The position numbers were made by a program, and so were the translations under genes. Source: Phosphoribacter sp037045055 (GTDB taxonomy: Bacteria; Actinomycetota; Actinomycetes; Actinomycetales; Dermatophilaceae). From it: DNA of 64,000 nucleotides. The stretch is from positions 62,001-126,000 of the forward strand of contig JBAOHJ010000004.1 of the NCBI GenBank assembly GCA_037045055.1, read 5' to 3'. Positions 61,158 to 64,000 of this stretch are shown piece after piece (the stretch's first letter is position 1; every line of letters begins with the position of its first letter). The notes under the pieces are model-generated. The model was not told the DNA's origin and made no database searches. It saw nothing but the letters and a program-made list of their open reading frames with translations.

Positions 61158-62633
61158 ATGAAGCGGCAGTGGGCCGGGGCCTTGGGCTCCGCAGTGGCTG
61201 GGCTGCTGGTCGCTGCCCTGGCCGCCCCGACCGCCTCGGCAGACAGCACGCCGGCGCCCACCCCGACCAGCGGGCTGGGCTCGGCGGCCTCCCCGTGCCC
61301 ACCGGGCACCACCCCGACCCTGGTCACCAGCCCGCCGCCACCGCGCTCCGGCCGCCCCAGCCCGGCCCGCTCGAGCACGCGCGACCCCAACGTCACCACC
61401 TACCCGGACGGCCGCACCGTCCGGCAGGCCTGTGCCCTGGCCCCACCCGTGCCGATGCGGGGGCCGGTCATCCCCCCCGAGCACACGGTCGGGGGCGGGT
61501 TGCTGGCCCGTTCGGGCGTGGTCGTCGACCTGCCGGCCGGCGCCCCGCCACCGCCGGACATGCCGCACGTGGCCTACGTCCTGGCCGACCTGCGCTCCGG
61601 TCAGATCCTCGCCGCGAAGAGCGCGCACGCGCTGCTCTACCCGGCCAGCACGCTCAAGACCCTGACCGCGCTGGTCGTCCTGCCGGTCCTGCCGCCGTCC
61701 CGCGTGGTCACCGCCGCCGCCGAGGACGTGGCCGCCGAGGGCACCCGGGTCGGGATGATCGCCGGCAACCCCTACACCGTCGAGGACCTGGTCAACGGGC
61801 TGGTCATGGTCAGCGGCAACGACGCGGCATACGCGCTGGCCCGCGCGTTCGGCGGGCGGGACGTGACCGTCGCCGCCATGAACGCGAAGGCCGCCCAGTT
61901 GGGCGCCTGGGACACCGTCGCCGTCGACCCGTCCGGGCTGGACGCCGACGGCCAGCGCACCAGCGCCTACGACCTTGCCCTCATCGGACGGGCGGTCATG
62001 GCTCTGCCCGAGTACCGCCGGCACGCGGCGATGCTCACCGCGCAGTTCCCGGGAGGCACGGACAGCACCGGCAAGGTCTTCCCGCCGTTCCCGATCGCCA
62101 ACCACAATCCGATCATCGGGACGTATGCCGGCACCATCGGGGTGAAGAACGGCTACACGACGAAGGCGCGCAATACGTTCGTCGCGGCGGCCACCCGCAA
62201 CGGTCGGACCCTGCTGCTGGCCGAGCTGGGCAGCGTCGAGCGCCAGGTCGAGTCGACGTCCGCGCTGCTGGACTGGGGGTTCGGGTATGCCGCCCGCGCC
62301 CGTCCGGTCGGCACCCTGGTCGACCCCGGCACCGCGGCGCAGCCGCCGGAATGGCGCGACGCGGCCGCCGTGGTCGAGCCGGTGCCCAGCCCGACCGACG
62401 AGCCCACCATCACCCTGCAGCTGGCCTCGGCCCCGGCCTCGGCACCGACGACTCCGACCGGCCCCCCGCCGGTGGAGTCGGTGGCGGCCGACGCGCTAGG
62501 CCGGTGGTGGGCCGACCTCGGCGACCCCGCTCGGGTGGGACTGCCGACCGGCGGCGGGCTGCTCGTCCTGGGCGGGGTGGCCCTGGCGGTGCGACGACGT
62601 CGGCGACGACGGCGCGGGACCTTCCAGCGCTAG
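61158..62633 (+). CDS. Secreted D-alanyl-D-alanine carboxypeptidase-like serine hydrolase
   Basis: The 491-residue protein has a signal peptide (about 1-29, AALAAPTASA), a Pro/Ser/Thr-rich linker, and an S11 peptidase domain. The active-site motifs are PASTLKTL (SxxK), VSGNDAAYA (SxN) and VKNGYTTKA, where the usual KTG reads KNG. A C-terminal Pro/Thr-rich stalk, one membrane helix (GGLLVLGGVALAV) and a basic tail anchor it to the cell surface. It probably trims peptidoglycan stem peptides. TACGCT lies nine bases before ATG 61158. The length (491) exceeds soluble DacC-like enzymes because of the linker and anchor. Confidence 0.9.
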   Translation: MKRQWAGALGSAVAGLLVAALAAPTASADSTPAPTPTSGLGSAASPCPPGTTPTLVTSPPPPRSGRPSPARSSTRDPNVTTYPDGRTVRQACALAPPVPMRGPVIPPEHTVGGGLLARSGVVVDLPAGAPPPPDMPHVAYVLADLRSGQILAAKSAHALLYPASTLKTLTALVVLPVLPPSRVVTAAAEDVAAEGTRVGMIAGNPYTVEDLVNGLVMVSGNDAAYALARAFGGRDVTVAAMNAKAAQLGAWDTVAVDPSGLDADGQRTSAYDLALIGRAVMALPEYRRHAAMLTAQFPGGTDSTGKVFPPFPIANHNPIIGTYAGTIGVKNGYTTKARNTFVAAATRNGRTLLLAELGSVERQVESTSALLDWGFGYAARARPVGTLVDPGTAAQPPEWRDAAAVVEPVPSPTDEPTITLQLASAPASAPTTPTGPPPVESVAADALGRWWADLGDPARVGLPTGGGLLVLGGVALAVRRRRRRRRGTFQR

Positions 62634-62655
62634 GCCCGCCCGAGCGGGTCGCCGA

Positions 62656-62715
62656 GCCGGGCGGCGGCCAGCCGGTGCGGCGGTCCGCGCCGGGCGGCGG
62701 TCAAGCGGTGCGGCG
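62656..62715. repeat. Two 27-bp repeats between convergent genes
   Basis: Units at 62656-62682 and 62689-62715 begin GCCGGGCGGCGG and end CGGTGCGGCG. They lie between the carboxypeptidase stop and the BrkB-family stop. Confidence 0.8.
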
Positions 62716-63819
62716 TCAGCGCCGCCCCGAGGAGCGGTGCCCGCCGCGCGGACCCCGCCTCGAGGTAGCCCGGGCGCGGCGGAGGGCCCCCAGCGCGCCG
62801 ACGGCGGCGGCCCCGAGCACGACGCCGACGGCCAGGGTCGGGCAATCGGCGCTGCGACGGCCCACGGCCGGGATGCCGTGGCGCGCGCGTGCCCGCTCGT
62901 CGAGAGCGTCCACCCGGCCCGACGGCGACCCCGTGGCGGGCCCGGCGGCGGGGTCGGCCGGCGCCGAGCCGGGGGCCGGGGCGGACACGTCGGCGGCCCA
63001 TGCGGCGGCCACAAGCACGACCCGGGCCACCACGTGCAACCAGAACAGCAGCCCGACGACGAGGACGATCGACCCGAAGAGCGGGTTGCGGGTGCCCGCG
63101 GCGACGACCTGCGTGCCGAAGGTCTGCAGCAGGGTGAGCCCGACCGCTCCCGCGAGGGCCCCGGATCGCACCGCTCGGCCGGGCAGGCGGACCCCCGACA
63201 GCACCCGCAGCAGCAGGACCAGCACGGCGACGTTCACGGCGAAAGCCACCAGCACACCGGCCGTGCCCACGACGAACGACCCGCCCGCGGCGCCGAGCCA
63301 CTCGGCGACCACCGCGCCCAGGCCGCTGGCCAGTGCCGCCAGCGCTGCGGAGACGACCACGCTGGCGCCGAGCAGGGCGAAGACGCCCAGGTCGCGAAGC
63401 TTGTCGGTGAGCAGCGTGCCGGGCGATCCAGGGACGCCCAGCACGGTCCGGATGCCCTCGCGCATCGAGCCGACCCAGCCCAGCCCACCGACCAGCAGTC
63501 CGACGACGGCGACGACCCCGGCCACGCTCAGCGTGGCCGGCTCGGGGACGCTCAACTCGAGGACGCCCTCGGGGTGCGTGCTCGTCCTGACGAATCCCGG
63601 CAAGGCGCGGTCCAATGCCTGCCCCACCGCGTCGAGCACATCGGGGCGCCCACGCAGGACGAATCCGACGACGACGGCGGCCAGGGCCAGCGCGGGGAAC
63701 AGCGAGAAGAAGGCGAAGAAGGCGATGCCGGCGGCCAGCAGGTTGCCACGGACCTGTCCGAACCGCAGCCAGGCGCGGACCGGCCGCATCCGTGTGGCCC
63801 GCTCGACCCACTCCCTCAT
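62716..63819 (-). CDS. YihY/BrkB-family membrane protein
   Basis: The 367-residue protein has the YihY/virulence-factor BrkB layout: GNLLAAGIAFFAFFSLFPALALAAVVVGFVL at the N-terminus and six helices. The WVGSMREGIRTVLG motif lies in the middle and LLQTFGTQVVAAGTRNPLFGSIVLVVGLLFWLHVVARVVLVAAAWAAD near the end. An Ala/Pro-rich disordered tail with one more hydrophobic stretch follows. Function is unknown; the family was once called RNase BN in error. ATG 63819 overlaps the stop of the RNA ligase-like gene (ATGA), which settles the start. Confidence 0.9.
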   Translation of the reverse strand: MREWVERATRMRPVRAWLRFGQVRGNLLAAGIAFFAFFSLFPALALAAVVVGFVLRGRPDVLDAVGQALDRALPGFVRTSTHPEGVLELSVPEPATLSVAGVVAVVGLLVGGLGWVGSMREGIRTVLGVPGSPGTLLTDKLRDLGVFALLGASVVVSAALAALASGLGAVVAEWLGAAGGSFVVGTAGVLVAFAVNVAVLVLLLRVLSGVRLPGRAVRSGALAGAVGLTLLQTFGTQVVAAGTRNPLFGSIVLVVGLLFWLHVVARVVLVAAAWAADVSAPAPGSAPADPAAGPATGSPSGRVDALDERARARHGIPAVGRRSADCPTLAVGVVLGAAAVGALGALRRARATSRRGPRGGHRSSGRR

Positions 63820-64000
63820 CGAGGGCGGGCGCGCCCGAGCCGGAACGGCCGGACCGCGTGCCACCTGCCGTCGTCGTCCTGCTCGTAGAGCAGGAACTCG
63901 GTGACCTCGAAGACCGCCTGGAAGTCGGCCAGCTCGTCGAACGCCCGGTCGAGGTCGGCCGGCTCGACGTCGTGGGCCACGGTGACATGCGGGTGGTAGG
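63816..64000 (-). CDS. 2'-5' RNA ligase/phosphoesterase family protein (partial, C-terminal end)
   Basis: About 61 codons of the gene's 3' end are in the window. The frame begins YHPHVTVAHDVEPADLDRAFDELADFQ and ends RPFRLGRARPR before TGA at 63818-63816. HPHVTVAHD contains the second HxTx motif of the 2H phosphoesterase/RNA ligase family (LigT/ThpR). The N-terminal motif lies beyond the window edge. Its stop overlaps the BrkB-family ATG, so the two are coupled. Confidence 0.75.
   Translation of the reverse strand, partial: YHPHVTVAHDVEPADLDRAFDELADFQAVFEVTEFLLYEQDDDGRWHAVRPFRLGRARPR

Noticed and set aside
60395..63904. An 1169-residue plus-strand open frame over sdhB and the carboxypeptidase
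   Set aside because: It crosses two real genes out of frame and the antisense of the BrkB gene; no domain is present.

Overview
The window is a very GC-rich, densely packed segment of a bacterial chromosome. GTG starts are common and ATGA/GTGA start-stop overlaps are frequent. The gene content points to an actinobacterium, and I infer a Micrococcales relative (Intrasporangiaceae/Dermacoccaceae type). Supporting content includes a BTAD/SARP regulator, an lpdA-deoD-pmmB neighbourhood, the DUF58-MoxR-DUF4350-DUF4129 cassette and a b558-type SdhCAB. I see no tRNA, rRNA, prophage, transposase or CRISPR array. About 53 protein genes can be supported; two run off the window edges.

Layout. 1-8017 (minus): a probable operon of GNAT acetyltransferase, MMPL/RND exporter, a metallophosphoesterase fused to a seven-repeat beta-propeller, and a SARP-type ATPase regulator cut by the left edge. 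8117-11882: DUF885 peptidase-like protein, Maf pyrophosphatase, a membrane glycosyltransferase-like protein. 11976-19522: branched-chain acyl-CoA degradation (acyl-CoA dehydrogenase, carboxylase beta subunit, divergent MerR regulator with a LiuR-like operator, and a separate biotin carboxylase alpha subunit), interrupted by a small secreted protein and a protoglobin/roadblock pair. 18794-22118: an Fe-S-type HTH regulator divergent from a quinol nitric oxide reductase. 22212-30821: LpdA-like oxidoreductase, acetyltransferase, purine nucleoside phosphorylase, phosphosugar mutase, DeoC, one active and one apparently dead aldehyde dehydrogenase. 30928-38309: the MoxR/DUF58 cassette, a SpoIIM-like protein and an RDD protein. 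38383-48065 (minus): adenosine deaminase, MFS transporter, thymidine phosphorylase, cytidine deaminase and a BMP-type nucleoside ABC importer. 48186-54807: M20 amidohydrolase, methylmalonyl-CoA-mutase-type enzyme, a small membrane protein, and a MarR-type regulator divergent from an ABC exporter. 55040-64000: an orphan wHTH plus Vsr-like nuclease gene flanked by hairpin repeats, mannose-1-phosphate guanylyltransferase, SdhCAB, a D,D-carboxypeptidase-like protein, a YihY/BrkB protein and a partial 2'-5' RNA ligase.

How it fits together. The largest theme is nucleoside scavenging. A BMP lipoprotein ABC importer brings nucleosides in; Cdd, Add, DeoA and PNP process them; the phosphomutase and DeoC convert the (deoxy)ribose phosphate; aldehyde dehydrogenase could handle the aldehyde. 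A second theme is acyl-CoA catabolism feeding the TCA cycle: isovaleryl-type dehydrogenase, 3-methylcrotonyl-type carboxylase, mutase and succinate dehydrogenase.

Unexplained structure. The most interesting signals are: (i) a word GGCATAC/GTATGCC present about 70 times in both coding and intergenic DNA; (ii) hairpin repeats carrying GTGTGCAGC on both sides of the orphan nuclease gene; (iii) a 21-bp-periodic array of palindromes in a divergent promoter; (iv) a perfect 20-bp inverted repeat upstream of merR; (v) short tandem duplications repeatedly sitting at gene ends.
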